This document shows, piece by piece, positions 1-11,221 of a stretch of 64,000 bases of DNA. The notes below the pieces were generated by a model that had not been told where the DNA came from, did not search any database, and was given only the letters and a program-made list of their open reading frames with translations. The stretch is from positions 358,347 to 422,346 of the forward strand of contig QNQO01007616.1 in assembly GCA_003290165.1 (NCBI GenBank), read 5' to 3'. Position 1 is the first letter of the stretch. Each line of letters opens with the position of its first letter. Origin of the DNA: Berberis thunbergii (Eukaryota; Streptophyta; Magnoliopsida; Ranunculales; Berberidaceae). The position numbers and the translations under genes were made by a program.

Positions 1-375
1 GTAGAGCAACATTGGTCATGTGGCAAACCATCGACATCAGTCGGAACTGACTAGGGTCCTACCTTCAAAACCATCTACACCCGCGTGCAGCGGGCTACAA
101 GTCTGGGCTTTGACCAAAAGTTGTCATTGTCAATCGTCATTGGCTAGGCTTACATGATCGGGTTCGGTGACCATTGTCCATGAAGAGGGCAACGATCCCT
201 CGCGAGTCGTTGTTACCAGGCTTAAGAATGCTAATTAGACTCCCATTTCGAAGCCATCGACATCCACGTGTGGCGAACTAGGCGTCAGGATAAACTAGAA
301 GCCTTCGTCATCAGTCGAAACCGACAAAGCTTACCTGGTTAGGTAGGGGTTCCGCCTATTACAAGTGTGCGAGCC
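1..375 (-). repeat. degenerate tandem repeats of the older retrotransposon
   Basis: Units contain a core reading (minus strand) GGTAGGACCCTAGTCAGT near 48-31 and a related core near 250-234. They are the inverted counterpart of the ~129-bp array at 5,990-6,665, and the spacing of about 186 bp between these two cores matches the spacing of the first two cores in the other copy. Confidence 0.6.
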
Positions 376-1829
376 TACTTCCATGCGCGCAGTGCACTGT
401 GTGGATTAGTTTATTTTCAAAAATAAATAAAAACCTTCAATTAGCTTGTGAGATGCCGGTGTGATCCGTGTGTCAAAAATGACTAGGGTTTCGACTGCTC
501 GTGTCAGACACGTGGTAGAATACCGCTTAAATAGTTGGCTGAGCCCATAGGCCCGTAAAAAAGAAGAGCTAGGCCCTGTCGTAGGATCAAGACTCTATGT
601 GTACAATGTATAATGCATGGTGACACGCGTATGGCGTAGATCACGAGATGATTGAATATCGGTCACTTCCCCCATTAATGGGGTTGTGTGCAACATCATT
701 AATTGGATTAACGTGGTCCTGTGTGGTTTCCTTGGGAACCATCATCTCCTCATTTCCCATATGGTATTCAGTGCTGATGGTTAATGTTGAAGCACCTGTT
801 TGGTGAACCACCACGGCTATATAATGGTGCTTCTTCAACAATGTAGGCATTATCTTTTACAGAGTGCACTTCTTTTGATGCTCTTACTCAAAGAATATGT
901 TTTGGTTTTCCAAAGGCTAAAGGGAGGTCTCTGACGCTAGAGTCTTCGAATGTTCTTACATTTGTGCCGATGAGTCATGATAAGATTTGTTGTTATGCGT
1001 GGTCACCTACTTTGGGTGAGCACCCAATTGGTTTGTTGACCTTGTAATTTCTACTCATATTACAAATAAGAGTTATGAACTTTCTCCCAAGGGATGAATC
1101 AATCATTTATTCCGAAACACTTCAGTGTTACCTTGTGCCATTTTGTTTGTTGGGAAACACTCTCTGCAGCTAGTTTATGGTTGATCAAAGTGTTGGCAGA
1201 TGTGTCATTGCTTCAGGGGGAGGTATTTCTGATAGTATCGCACATGGGAGAAGTGTCCTTGCTTGGCAATACTGTGAGACCTTAGCTGTCTCGTCGCTTG
1301 CAGGCACATTTGTCTGTCTTCTTCTACCTCCTTCAAGAGGTCGGATGCCGAATCAAAGATGTCTATAGCTTGTTGCAAGGTCCATGTTGTCGCTTGCCAG
1401 TCGTTCTTTTGGGGCGTTTTGGCAGAGATACATGTTGCGCTTGTCATTTCAGCTCCCTTTTGCACATTTTTTCTTGTTCGTGGAACATCTTCTTCGGAGA
1501 AGTCGTTGGGCAGAGTCTACTTTGGGTACCCTTGATGTTGTATCTGAGTCTTCTTCTGGAGTCAGACTGTTTAATCGAGTCTTTACTGTATGTCGCATCG
1601 GATTCAGATTTTTGTAGTTTGTAGTCTTTTGTACTCGCCTCTGGGCGGTCGTTGTTTCATCTTTCCAGTAATCAATAGAGTGTTTTTGCATAATTGTCTT
1701 TTATTTCTTAAATGATGGCAAATCACATAAGCATCTAAGAATTAAAACTCTACATTGACTATGGAAAGAATACTAAACAATTGAATAGACTGACTGTTGG
1801 CGAAGAGAGGTTGACTCGGCTCTGAAGTG

Positions 1830-2461
1830 AATTCCCTTGGCTCTTGCTTAGATCATGAGCACCTTCAGCGAACTGCCAAGTTTCGCTAACGCCGTTGAGG
1901 TTACTAAAGAGTGAACCTTGTGTGGGAGGTTCCTTCTGTACCCACTGATAGTTGTGGGGTCGTGCTTTCGTCTACAATGACCTCTCCGCTTTGTGTGGTT
2001 GAAGAGAGGATTGCTCCTGCAATGCTGAAATGTTCTCCGCTGCTAAGTAGAACTATCGATGTTGGGATTTTGTCTCTGTGTGGGTGGAGTTACTTTTCGA
2101 CATTTTGTGGATTTGGTTTCTATTCAACTTGCCCTGTGGGCACCAACTAGATTTGGGAACATTCTATCTGTTTTAGTGCAGCATAATGGCAACCACATGT
2201 CGTTGGTTGGTCCCAGCGAATTGTTTTCTCGAAGTGGTTAGCAATATACTTGAAACACTGGTGAAGGGTGGAGACTACTGCTTCCATTTGGTTAAGCCAC
2301 GATCTTCAAGATGAGGTTATAGTTAAACGGTGCGTCTACCACCATGAACTCCAAGAACATGAACTTTCTTAGTCTTGGCTCTTCTGCCACTACTTCTAAT
2401 CTTATCTTTTCGATCGGAAAGCATTTCTATCCACTGAATCCAATCAGCTGGTAATCGGAGG
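1830..2461 (-). pseudogene. retropepsin (aspartic protease) C-terminal remnant of the older element
   Basis: The minus-strand translation starting at 2,461 reads SSDYQLIGFSG, a stop, then IEKIRLEVVAEEPRLRKF and MVVDAPFNYNLIL. This is the plant Ty3/gypsy protease pattern LxGFSG...IRL...F.VVD.PS.YN.ILGRP. The N-terminal half of the same domain lies at 10,611-10,922, so the reading frame was split by insertion of the 2,462-10,605 element. Stops at the codon after GFSG and after the YNLIL motif, and loss of the GRPWL tail, show it is dead. Downstream (towards 1,800) the sequence stays alignable to the sequence after the protease tail of the younger copy, without any polymerase. Confidence 0.75.
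2457..2461. other. target site duplication GGAGG, left copy
   Basis: The five bases GGAGG directly precede the 5' LTR and recur at 10,606-10,610 directly after the 3' LTR. A 5-bp duplication is usual for Ty3/gypsy integration. Removing the element and one copy rejoins the protease remnant of the older element. Confidence 0.85.
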
Positions 2462-3104
2462 TGATGATACATAAAAATGGCCACATACACATGTCATGAT
2501 GATCTCGAGGAAATACAAACCCCAGGGTCAGTCCAATACTGATCCGGCTCAAGCGGTTCTAAGCCCACCAACTTCAGTCTGCCAGACGGACCCGAACTCT
2601 CATAGCACGCTTGGCCCACACATCTCATAGCTATTTTTAATAACCGTTAGTCTTACTAAGGAAAATATCTGGAGGATCAGCTTCGGACGAGCAACTACAG
2701 CTGCCCTCTACTTCCTATTAGGAAGCAAATGCCAGTATACATTCCATATGGGGAATCTTCCTTATACGGATTGTTCTCACATTGGTAACTATCTCCGGCG
2801 TATCTAAGAGCACAAGGCTAACATGAAACTTCCTTCTTACAACACGATTCCTAATTAGATAAGGATCTCCATGAAGATCCCCTTCCTAAACTACGCCAAC
2901 GATGGCCTGGTAGAACAAGAACTCCTTGCACTATAAATAAAGCATGAGGTTGGTAAGCTAAGGTACGTTACAAATTCCCTGTTACAGCATTACATCTCCC
3001 TTAGATCCATCGGCCACCACAACTATGGTTCGTGGCTCACGTGTGTAACTTGTGCAGGTCAGCAGGAACAAGGTCAAAGCAGGGAGCGAAAAATGATTGC
3101 ATTA
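2462..3104 (+). repeat. 5' LTR of the nested retrotransposon
   Basis: It begins TGATGATACATAAAAATGG and ends near GATTGCATTA, and is alignable along its length to 9,927-10,605 and, inverted, to 12,419-13,097. It contains a TATA box at 2,932-2,939. The small ORFs in it are not conserved. Confidence 0.85.
2932..2939 (+). promoter_or_regulatory. TATA box of the 5' LTR
   Basis: TATAAATA follows a CTCCTTGCAC stretch that is the same in all three LTRs of this family (2,932, 10,407 and, on the minus strand, 12,610-12,617). It is the likely core promoter of the element. Confidence 0.7.
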
Positions 3105-3125
3105 GTTTGGCGCCGTCTATGGGGA
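3105..3125 (+). other. primer-binding-site region
   Basis: Directly after the LTR comes GTTTGGCGCCGTCTATGGGG. The same block, GTTTGGCACCGTCCGTGGGG, follows the LTR of the element at 44,008. The older copy has lost most of it (its LTR runs straight into GTGGGGAC). Position and conservation fit the primer-binding site; the tRNA was not determined. Confidence 0.6.
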
Positions 3126-3599
3126 TGACAAAGTTCTTAAATTTACACTAAGTGTCGTCTCCTTTAAAAATTTAGAGAGATGGTGATCACTAGGTCACGC
3201 AACAACGGAAGAACCAAGTGACACGTCGAACGCTCAAGCTCTCCCTATACTGCCTCTTTCAGCACTTCATGTATTGCACGGGCAGTCGACTCACTCTTTC
3301 GTACCATCGACAGTAACGACGGACCCCATAATCAATATGTTGGCATCTCAAATACAGCGGATCGCCAAGGCGGGGGAAGCCCTCATGTGACAGAATCCAC
3401 CACCTACTAACGAATACCAAGAGCAGCACGGACATCCGCCTCCAAAAGATGATAGGGAGCAAGCGCAAGAGAGCTAAGCCTCCGCTAGTTCTCATTGGAC
3501 TAGGGGAGGCTGCGCGGCCAACACTGAGCTTGTCGTCAAGACAGAGAGGCTCGACCCTGGGAACCCCTTCCGCAGAGGGGCGCACAATTTAAACGAACT

Positions 3600-4012
3600 G
3601 TACCGCCTCTCAGCCCCACCATTTGTAGACCAGATCACAAATGAGGCCCTTCCGAGGAAGCTCACTCCCCGAAGCTTGACTCCTACGACGGAACCACTGA
3701 TCCTTTCGACCATCTGCGCCATTACCGGCATGTAATGGAACTTAAAGAAGGATCCGAGGTCTGACAAGACACTTCGCTCTTCACTGCAGGACTCAAAGAG
3801 GGAAAACAATACGAGGACCTTACCCTGGATCCCCTTCTTGACATGACGGAGCTCTTCAAGAGCGTCAAGAAATACATCACCCTGGAAGAGTCAAGGGTAG
3901 ACGCACCGTCATCCTACAATCTCATCCTGGGAAGACCGTAGTTCCATCAGATGGAAGCAATTGTCTCCACCATTTACCAGTGTGTAAGTATACCGTTAAC
4001 CGCTCCAAAGGA
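3600..4012 (+). pseudogene. gag remnant fused to the protease tail
   Basis: Recognisable plant gypsy gag blocks appear in shifting frames: NEALPRKLTP, then SYDGTTDPFDHLRHYRHVME near 3,675-3,735, then TAGLKEGKQYEDLTLDPLL near 3,785-3,840 and KYITLEESR near 3,870-3,900. The next residues are VDAPSSYNLILGRP and FHQMEAIVSTIYQCV, which belong to the C-terminal end of a retropepsin. The end of gag, the protease active site and the middle of gag are therefore missing through internal deletion. Several frameshifts and stops make it non-coding today. After about 4,300 no polymerase domain follows. Confidence 0.8.
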
Positions 4013-4299
4013 ACAATCTTGGAGACCAACCGATGGCACGAGCCTACCACTATGTCGCACTGAAATAGATAGAGTTCTCCAAGATTCAGCTACATCCTGC
4101 AGAACAGCCTGGCCCAGTGCAAGGCCAAACGACGACAGAGACATCATTTTCGAACAATACAATAACAATAAGCTCTTCTGCCCAGCGAGTCGAAAAGGCC
4201 ATGGCAAGCGAAAACACATCCTCCCGACATTCCGTTGGCACGGAAATCTGCCCCTCTGCAAGGCTTACTCTTCAGTAACCTATGTAATGCCTTGACATT

Positions 4300-5989
4300 C
4301 AGCTAAATGATCGTGAGAGTAATTTGAATTCACTTCAAGGCCAGGATCAATTTCTTTCCGTCGACAATGAGTTTGCTTTAAGTTATTTGTTTCCCTTTCC
4401 ATAGTCAATATTGAGTTTTAGTTCTTAAAAGACTTATGTGATTTGCAATCATTTAAGAAATAAAGGAATAATTACGAAAACAAACTCTATTGATTATTGG
4501 AAAGATGTAACAACATACACCTTGAGGCAGATACAAAAGATGGTATACTGAAGGCATCTAATAGACATGGAGTGAGGACTTGCTTAAACTGTCAGACCAC
4601 ATAAGTAACACGAACAATCCAAAGCAAGCAGAACCATGATCCAGCAAACACGACCCTCAAATATGGTATGTGGGTATACAAGATCAGCAATAGGGAGTCC
4701 CGCGACAAGCCACAACCAGATACAGCCAACTCACGTGCTCGATTTGATGAAATGAATGAACTTAGGACAAGTATCAGGTTAACGTGGGCAGAGTGCACCA
4801 ACTGGCTGTAGGGATAAGAGGTGAGTCCAGGAGTCAATGGCCCAATCCTTGGACCATGTCCAACTCCTCTTCATCTCGAGATCCCAAATTCTAGCGCATG
4901 GCAAGGCAACAGGGTTAATCGAGAAGTGGCGGAGGCAGCCACCACGCAGTTGGACGTTGGTGCTATATCTGAAATTGAACATTTAGGAACAACGATAAGG
5001 CACCGGCACATGAATAACAAACTCTTCCCTTAGGAAAGCATACGTACTACTTCTCCTCAATATGAGAAGAAATTACAAGAACTCGGCAGATCAACTACGT
5101 GCCCACCCAAAACAGGTGACCACACATAACAACAATTATCTTTGTGCCTGACCAGTGCAAATGTCAGAACATTCGGAGTCTTCAAAGACGGAGATCCACC
5201 TTCAGCCTTTGGAAAACCCAAAGTATTTTCTTTAGCCTTTGGAAAACCCAAAGCATTTTCTTCAAGCAAAAACATTACAAGAGATAAGCTCTACGAAAGA
5301 TAGTTCCTACAACGATAAGAAAAACCATTATATAGACATGACGGATCAACAAGCGGGCATTCCATCATTAATTGCCAAGCATTGAGTACAGTATAGGAAA
5401 CGAGGATACAACGGTTGCCAAGGAAACTGCACAGACCATATCATTCAAATTGATGGCGGTGCACGCAACACCATCAATTGAGGGGGGAGTAATCGATACT
5501 CAACCGTCATGTAGCCTACGTTATACACATGTTACCCCGCGATTTATGCCGTACACATAGTGCACCGTTCCCTACCTCTTCCTCTACAGGCCCAGGGGCT
5601 CGGCCTATTACTCAAATAGTATTCTATCACATTTTTGGCATGAGCATGAGAAATCCTAGTCAACCCTGACATACGGATCACACCTACAGACCACTTGCTA
5701 ATTTGGTAACTTCGTCCACCCCATGCATCAGGCAGATGGACTAGGTTTGCACGCCCCCTAGTAGGCGGAACATCTTTTAAAACTAGGTAAGCTTAGCCAG
5801 CCAATGCTGATGACAATGGCTTTTGGCTCAACTCGAAACCTAGTTTGTTTAGCGCGGGCATTGATGGTTCAAGAAGTGAGAGTCTAATCAGCACTATCAT
5901 GCTTGGGGATGATGACTTGCCAAAGATCATTGCCCCATTCAAGGTTAGTGATCGCCGAACCTAATCAGGTAAGCACAGCTAGTAGAGAC
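4300..5989 (+). other. non-coding internal region of the nested retrotransposon
   Basis: I find no gene here. The region is alignable in inverted orientation to 1,790-380 of the older copy, including an imperfect duplication of about 30 bp near 5,190-5,270 (TTTGGAAAACCCAAAGCATT twice). Short ORFs in the two copies are not maintained in frame. A degenerate first unit of the tandem array is visible near 5,860-5,900. Confidence 0.6.
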
Positions 5990-6665
5990 TAGCAACAAAA
6001 GCTTTTGATTAGAACCTGGACTTGTAGCCTCCAGTGTGAGGGTGTAGATAATTTAGAAGGTGGGAGCCTAGTCAGTCCCGAACTGATTCTGACTGGCTTC
6101 CCATGGGACTAATGTTTTTCAGTGTGGTCACCAAATTACCAAACCTGGACTTGTAGCCCGCACTGCGAGGGTGTAGATAGTCTAGAAGGAGGGAGCCTAG
6201 TAAGCCATGACCTAATGCCGACGGCTTGCCACGGGACCACTGCTTTCAGCGTGACCGTTGAAAACTCCCAAATTTGTAGCTTGTTGCACACATGTGTAGA
6301 TAATTTGGAAGGTGGGAGCCTAGTCATTATCGAACTGATTCTGATGGCTTGCCATGTCAATACTGCTTTTAAGCCTGGTCGCCAAACTTCTCTTTCGATT
6401 TCGTAGCCCCCACCGCACAGGGTGGTTGTAGATGGTTTGAAAGGTGGGGGTCTAGTCAGGCCTGAACTGATTCCGACAGCTTGCCGCGGGAACACTGCTT
6501 TTTAGCCTTGTTGCTAAACTTTTACTCCTCGAATCTGTAGTCCACTTTACTCGGTCATAAACGATTCAGAAGGTGGGAGCCTAGTCAGTCCTGAATTGAT
6601 TCTAACGACTTGCCACGAGACCACTACTTTTCAGCCTGGTCGCCAAACATGAATCTAGTGGAGTC
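5990..6665 (+). repeat. tandem repeat, about 129-bp unit, five copies
   Basis: The core GGGAGCCTAGTCA recurs at 6,062, 6,191, 6,314, 6,446 (diverged) and 6,575, spacings 129, 123, 132 and 129. Each unit also carries TGTAGATAxTTTxGAAGG before the core and CTTGCCACGGGACC-like sequence after it. Arrays in this position, between gag-pol and the 3' LTR, are typical of Tat-lineage elements. Confidence 0.85.
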
Positions 6666-7499
6666 AATGTCTTCACGCTCAAGCAGATAGTCATTCTAAT
6701 ATTAGCGATGGCCATTCACGCCGATACAAAGATCGTACCGCCAGTGCCTAGATAATAGCTAATTAGGATGCCAACCCGAGCTTACGGTGCCTGATTCGAC
6801 ACGAACGCTCTGACACATACACTCGGCCATTGCAACTCACTAATAGCAGCAACTGCAATCAACCAATCAGACTAACAAGGTGAGCCTCAAGCAGCTTACC
6901 TTGGAGACAAGACATAGCTCTGGCGAATCAACCCCTAGCTAAATTGTCTGTAACATGACCCCTATCAGACATGGCTACACAACAATGACCTTGAGTCATT
7001 CACTATACAAAGTAGTCAAGCTCTCTATTGCAGACAGACCAGTCAGCTTCCTATTGATTCAACCTGCCTAAGCCAAAGCAAGATGACAAGGCGAAATGAA
7101 AGACATGCAATAGAGACAACAAGCACGAAACGGATAAAATTTTTTTCATTAACGGTCAAAACGAAAAGGGGTATAATCACACCAAGGCTACTCCTTATCG
7201 AGTGAAGGTGTAGAAATCAAAGAGCTAAGCCTATTGGAAGGTGGAGCAGAAGTTGCGTCCACAAGCGCCACAGTATAGACATCAAGGCCTAAATTATCTT
7301 CCTCATCTGATGACGCAGAGGTAACAAACAAGTCTACATATGACATCTTCTTGTAACGGCTGAGATCCCACTCAGATATTCCTCTTTCATTAGAGCAAGC
7401 AGTTCCACCCAGCCATGTACAACCCAGCGGAACTCACACTTGCCTTGCTCCTAAAGAAGCTCTTCCTATCGCACCTTCACGTCAACAAGTTCACGCTTC
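6666..7499. other. non-coding spacer of the nested retrotransposon
   Basis: No gene or repeat was recognised between the tandem array and the antisense ORF. Confidence 0.5.
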
Positions 7500-9760
7500 A
7501 GTAGCTCTAACTTGCCCGTCAGCGCGTCGACCTGAGACTGCCTTGTGGCCAGACTGCTCTTCACATCACTAAGCTCCTGCCATTCCAATTCGAGCAGGTC
7601 CTCAACCTTTCACACCTATCGAGCATAAAAATCCACATCGGATTCCAATTGTTGATTCTCAACATCCCAGTTGGCTTCCTTCGAAGCACTCTATTCAGTA
7701 AGAAATCGCAGTTCAAAACACGCCTTAGCCGCAGCTTCCTGCACATCCTCAACTTCTCGACGGATCTGGATCAACTCCTACTAAGTCCGTCCCTCTCGGA
7801 CATCACCTCTAACAGATTAAGCTCAAGGTCCTTCAAACAAGCCTTCTAAGTCTCAGCAGCCACGGTTGTCTGATCCAACCTCTTATCTTCGGCCTACTTT
7901 TTAAGCTGTTCAATTTCATAAAGTGAGCTAGAATATAATACCTGCATGTGCGAGAAGACACGCTCCAAGGTGTATACCCTCTCGCGAGCCGCCTTGACTT
8001 TCGTCCCAGCAACGGCCACGTGGCTCAAATGAGACATACCCAGCATAAAGTACTTCAAGCCCTTATCCATACATCCTTCCAACGTATCCTCCTCGGGTTT
8101 TGGAGCATGATCCATCAGCCAGTTGTGACGCCTACTTATATGCTTCCTCGAAGCATACTCTACGTCTACCTCTTGGTGCCAGACCTGTGAACTCATATTC
8201 ACCAAGTTCGGCGCAAACCAGTTTATCCGTGCACCCCGATGAAGCTTTCCTAGATCAGGGCTTACGCTAGCGCCACCCTTTACAGTTGCTACCGTTCTCA
8301 GGCTCACCTTCGTGGCCTTCCCCTTTTCAATAACAGCCAACTCTTTGGTACGAGATGGCTTAATGGGATCCGGAAGTAGTGGAGGAAGCAAATTAATCAA
8401 AGGACCCTCCAACACTTCTAGATGTGGCCTAGAACGAAACGGTGAGCAATTCAGACTACAGTAGACATGGCTAGCACCGCGGCCACTCTTAGACAAAGTA
8501 GCGATGGGGTGATCAGATTATATAGCCTCAGGCAAATCTTCACGGGAGCCTTCTACAGAAATGGTCCCACGCAACTCGCACCAGACAGTCATTCAGAGCT
8601 TCAACCTACGCAACACTAAGGTTTGACCTATTTACAACTCTTGGAAACCGCAAATAATCTTTCTCCAAACATGAAACGTCGGTCTCCGCCCCAACAGCCC
8701 TAGCAGACTCGCACATTTCCCTTACTGGAGCGGGTCGTGCCAAAGATGACCTAGTTCTTACACGGGACCTCTTCCTCACGAAAGAGGCAAGCAATTTAGA
8801 CGACTCCTCTGCATCATACAGAAAGAGAGCTTTGGCCCCAGCACCCTTCCTCTTCCTCAAAAGGACCCCATAATCCACCTTAATTCAAGACGTTCGGTAC
8901 AAAATGGGGGCAATGTGCCAGTTGTCCCACGGCCTACTATGAATGAAGTTGGAAACTCTTATTACATCGACCACATTCCATTTTCGGCAAGTCGCGAAAT
9001 GTCTCCGTAGTGTTTTGCTTTGCTAAGGTTAGAGGAGTAGTAGGAAACCTTCCTGCAAGGAAACACAAACAATGATCAGTTAGCCCGCAATCAAACATAT
9101 CAAAGTCACAGTAAAAGGGTTGAACTTACGAAACGTCTTGAATTGTCACTCGAACGGACGACCCTTGCATCAAAAATTCTTCGAATCCGCAGAAGCAAAG
9201 AAGCAGTACTTCTATCAGAACTTGAAGTCAGCAGGCAGATTAACGAAGCAAGCTAGCGATATCATTTTACAGACAACGTTATTCTTCAGCCGGGGAGAAG
9301 TCAACAACTGAATTACCCACGGAGTCATGGTGACACCGACCTCTTTGGCACTGGGCAGAATCATGAAAATGATCCTATATCCATTAGGCCCCAATTGGGC
9401 TGGAGGAATCCCTAAAAGATCCAGGAACTCCCAAATCAAGTCCAGAACTAGAAAGCGAACTCTAGTCTAAAGCATCCCATGATGCAAGCAAATGAAACAG
9501 GCCAGAGGCAACATTTGCATTTGGTTACCAGTCAGGACATATAACACGGGTCCTTAGGAACTCCAAACTTCATACTGATTTCTGCAAATCCAGGCTCGGA
9601 CAATAACCTGTCTTCAAAAAACTCCAGGCCCTTGGTCAAGATTTTGTTGTCAAGAAGGTTTTGTTAGGCCATGAAGAAGATAGACAATCTTTTCTAATCA
9701 GAGCGATATCCTCGAAAGCAAAGAAAGCAGAAGAGTCAGACTCTACACTACGAAATACCT
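7500..9760 (-). pseudogene. antisense ORF of the retrotransposon (plant mobile domain-like / 'putative gypsy type transposon' protein)
   Basis: Read on the minus strand, the N-terminal part (9,760-9,215) contains EFLDLLGIPPAQLGPNGYRI, matching the L.L.PAQL.PNGWR block of plant 'putative gypsy type transposon' proteins. It is followed by a lysine/arginine-rich linker (8,878-8,606, RKRKGAGAKA). A coiled-coil-like C-terminal part lies at 8,496-7,894, with FMLGMSHLSHVAVAGTK, and may extend to 7,561. The same ORF, in the same antisense position, occurs at 47.8-49.8 kb, which argues that it belongs to the family rather than being random. Several stops and frame changes break it. Its function in retrotransposons is unknown to me. 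Confidence 0.7.
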
Positions 9761-9911
9761 AAATAGAGGTTGGGTTCCCGCCTTTTTTTCGTCGAACAAT
9801 CCCAAGTTCCCTTAATGCAGCATGCGGCTCAAGCAACGATTCAGACTCAATCATCATGAGCGGTGCATCCCTTTAATAGATGACTTAGCGAATCGATGTG
9901 ACAACCCACTA

Positions 9912-9926
9912 ACTCAGGGGGAGTAG
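9912..9926 (+). other. polypurine tract before the 3' LTR
   Basis: CAGGGGGAGTAGT lies directly before the 3' LTR start, the expected place for the plus-strand primer. Confidence 0.6.
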
Positions 9927-10605
9927 TAGATGATACATAAAAATGGTCACCACTCTAAGCCAACACGTGTCTTGATGATCTCAAAGAAATACGATCTCAG
10001 TATCAGTACAACATTGATCCGGCCCAAGTGGTTCTAACCCCGCCCACTTCAGTCCGCCACATGGGCCCGAACTCTCACAGCGCCCAAAGCCCACACTTAT
10101 CACAGCTCATCTCAGTAGCTGCAAGTCCTACTAAGGCAAGTATCTCGAGGATCAGCTTCGGACGGGCAATTACAGTTGTTTTCTGCTTCCAATTAGGAAG
10201 TAAATGCCAGAGTACATTCCACACGGGGAATCTTCCTTATACGGATTGTTTTCTCATTGGGAACTACTTCCCACGTATCTAGGAGCACAAGGCTAACAGG
10301 GAATTTCCCTCCTACAGCACGACTCCTAATTAGAGAAGGATCTCCACGAAGATCTCCTTCCTAAACTACGCCTACGATGGCCTGGTAGAACCAGCACTCC
10401 TTGCACTATAAATAAGACATGAGGTTGGTAAGCTAAGGTACGCTACAAATTCCCTATAATAGCATTACACCTTCCTCAAATCCATATCTGACTTTAGCAT
10501 AAGAGTTTTATCGGCCACCACAACGGTGGTTCCCGGCTGATATGTGTTACTTGTGCAGGTCAGCAGGAACCAGGTCAAAGCAGGGAGCAAAAAATGACTG
10601 CATCG
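9927..10605 (+). repeat. 3' LTR of the nested retrotransposon
   Basis: It aligns along its whole length with 2,462-3,104 and ends ATGACTGCATCG just before the target duplication. It has an extra stretch of about 30 bp near 10,485-10,515 (CTGACTTTAGCATAAGAG) that the 5' LTR lacks; the older element's LTR also carries related sequence (near 12,520-12,550, minus strand), so the 5' LTR probably lost it. The exact first base is uncertain by 1-2 bp. Confidence 0.85.
10407..10414 (+). promoter_or_regulatory. TATA box of the 3' LTR
   Basis: TATAAATA sits in the same context as in the 5' LTR. Confidence 0.65.
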
Positions 10606-10610
10606 GGAGG
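10606..10610. other. target site duplication GGAGG, right copy
   Basis: This is the matching copy of 2,457-2,461, directly after the 3' LTR. Confidence 0.85.
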
Positions 10611-10922
10611 ATATCAGGTTTCCTCCTTGAGATCCATACTGCGGAATGTGTTGTAAAACAGGACGTTGAGGGAGCTTCTCGTGTCAACCAGGGCCTTCTT
10701 CACTTCCCACCTAGCGATAGAGACCAAAATGACAAGAGTGTTATTATGTGGTGGGCGAACTCCTTTAAGGTCCTTGTCTGTGAAGGTCAAGGTGTGGATG
10801 GGGCTCTGCACCCTAGAGTAGTATACGCGTATGTCCTCATTTGCAGGCAGTTTTCGCGTCTCTAGTAGTGTTCGCCTACGAAACCTGTTTGACTGGTCTT
10901 CTTCTGACCCGACTCCATACAA
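10611..10922 (-). pseudogene. retropepsin N-terminal half of the older element
   Basis: The minus-strand frame contains LTFTDKDLKGVRPPHNNTLV and ARWEVKKALVDTRSSLNVLF. This is the plant gypsy protease pattern F.D.D......PH.DALV...I....V.RVLVDTGSSANIL. The active-site triplet DTG is DTR here, so it could not act as a protease. The frame then meets a stop (LKEET, stop) close to the insertion point. The C-terminal half continues at 2,461. Confidence 0.8.
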
Positions 10923-11221
10923 GACATATAGTATGCTCGGAGTCTCCTTCTCAATCTCCTTGACTACATCTCTCCCCTTTCTCTGGATCAGTTATGTTAT
11001 TTCTATGAACTTAGGAATTTTTTTAACTGGCCCTGTGAATCCAGTATCTAATTTCATATCTTAGACTCTTTCAGTCGTTGGTTTCATGGCCACCCTCCTT
11101 GTGGTATGATCAATACTTGTTGTCACGTTTGGAGAGGTATACGTGCTGCTATGGGGGCCATTTCAGATCTTCCCATTTTTTCATGGAATTAAGGACGTTC
11201 GTTAAGCTAGAATGAAGGGAA

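Larger units (their letters stand above)
1..2461 (-). mobile_element. 3' portion of an older gag-only LTR retrotransposon, interrupted by a younger one
   Basis: Read on the minus strand, this segment continues the element whose 5' LTR and gag lie at 13,097-10,606. The join is supported by protease sequence that resumes at 2,461 and by a 5-bp target duplication. It closely resembles, in inverted orientation, the 3' non-coding part of the younger copy: 880-1,050 matches 5,275-5,060, 641-850 matches 5,372-5,560, and 1,640-1,735 matches 4,522-4,430. No reverse transcriptase, RNase H or integrase sequence is visible. Apart from the protease remnant and the tandem repeats I see no genes in it; short ORFs here are not conserved between copies. 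The element runs off the left edge of the window. Confidence 0.8.
2462..10605 (+). mobile_element. gag-only (TR-GAG-like) Ty3/gypsy retrotransposon, younger nested copy
   Basis: The element has LTRs at both ends (2,462-3,104 and about 9,927-10,605) with TGATG...CATCA-type ends and a 5-bp target duplication. Inside, in order, are a PBS-like stretch, a gag remnant fused to the tail of a protease, a long non-coding region, a ~129-bp tandem repeat array, an antisense ORF related to plant mobile-domain proteins, and a polypurine tract. There is no reverse transcriptase, RNase H or integrase, so it depended on a partner element. The LTRs differ at roughly one base in seven by eye, so it is old, although younger than the element it interrupted. 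Antisense ORFs and 3' tandem repeats are known from Tat-lineage gypsy elements; assignment to that lineage is inference. Confidence 0.85.

Noticed and set aside
3259..3809. Two overlapping minus-strand ORFs of about 105 codons in the nested retrotransposon
   Set aside because: They lie opposite the gag remnant and are not maintained in the other copy.
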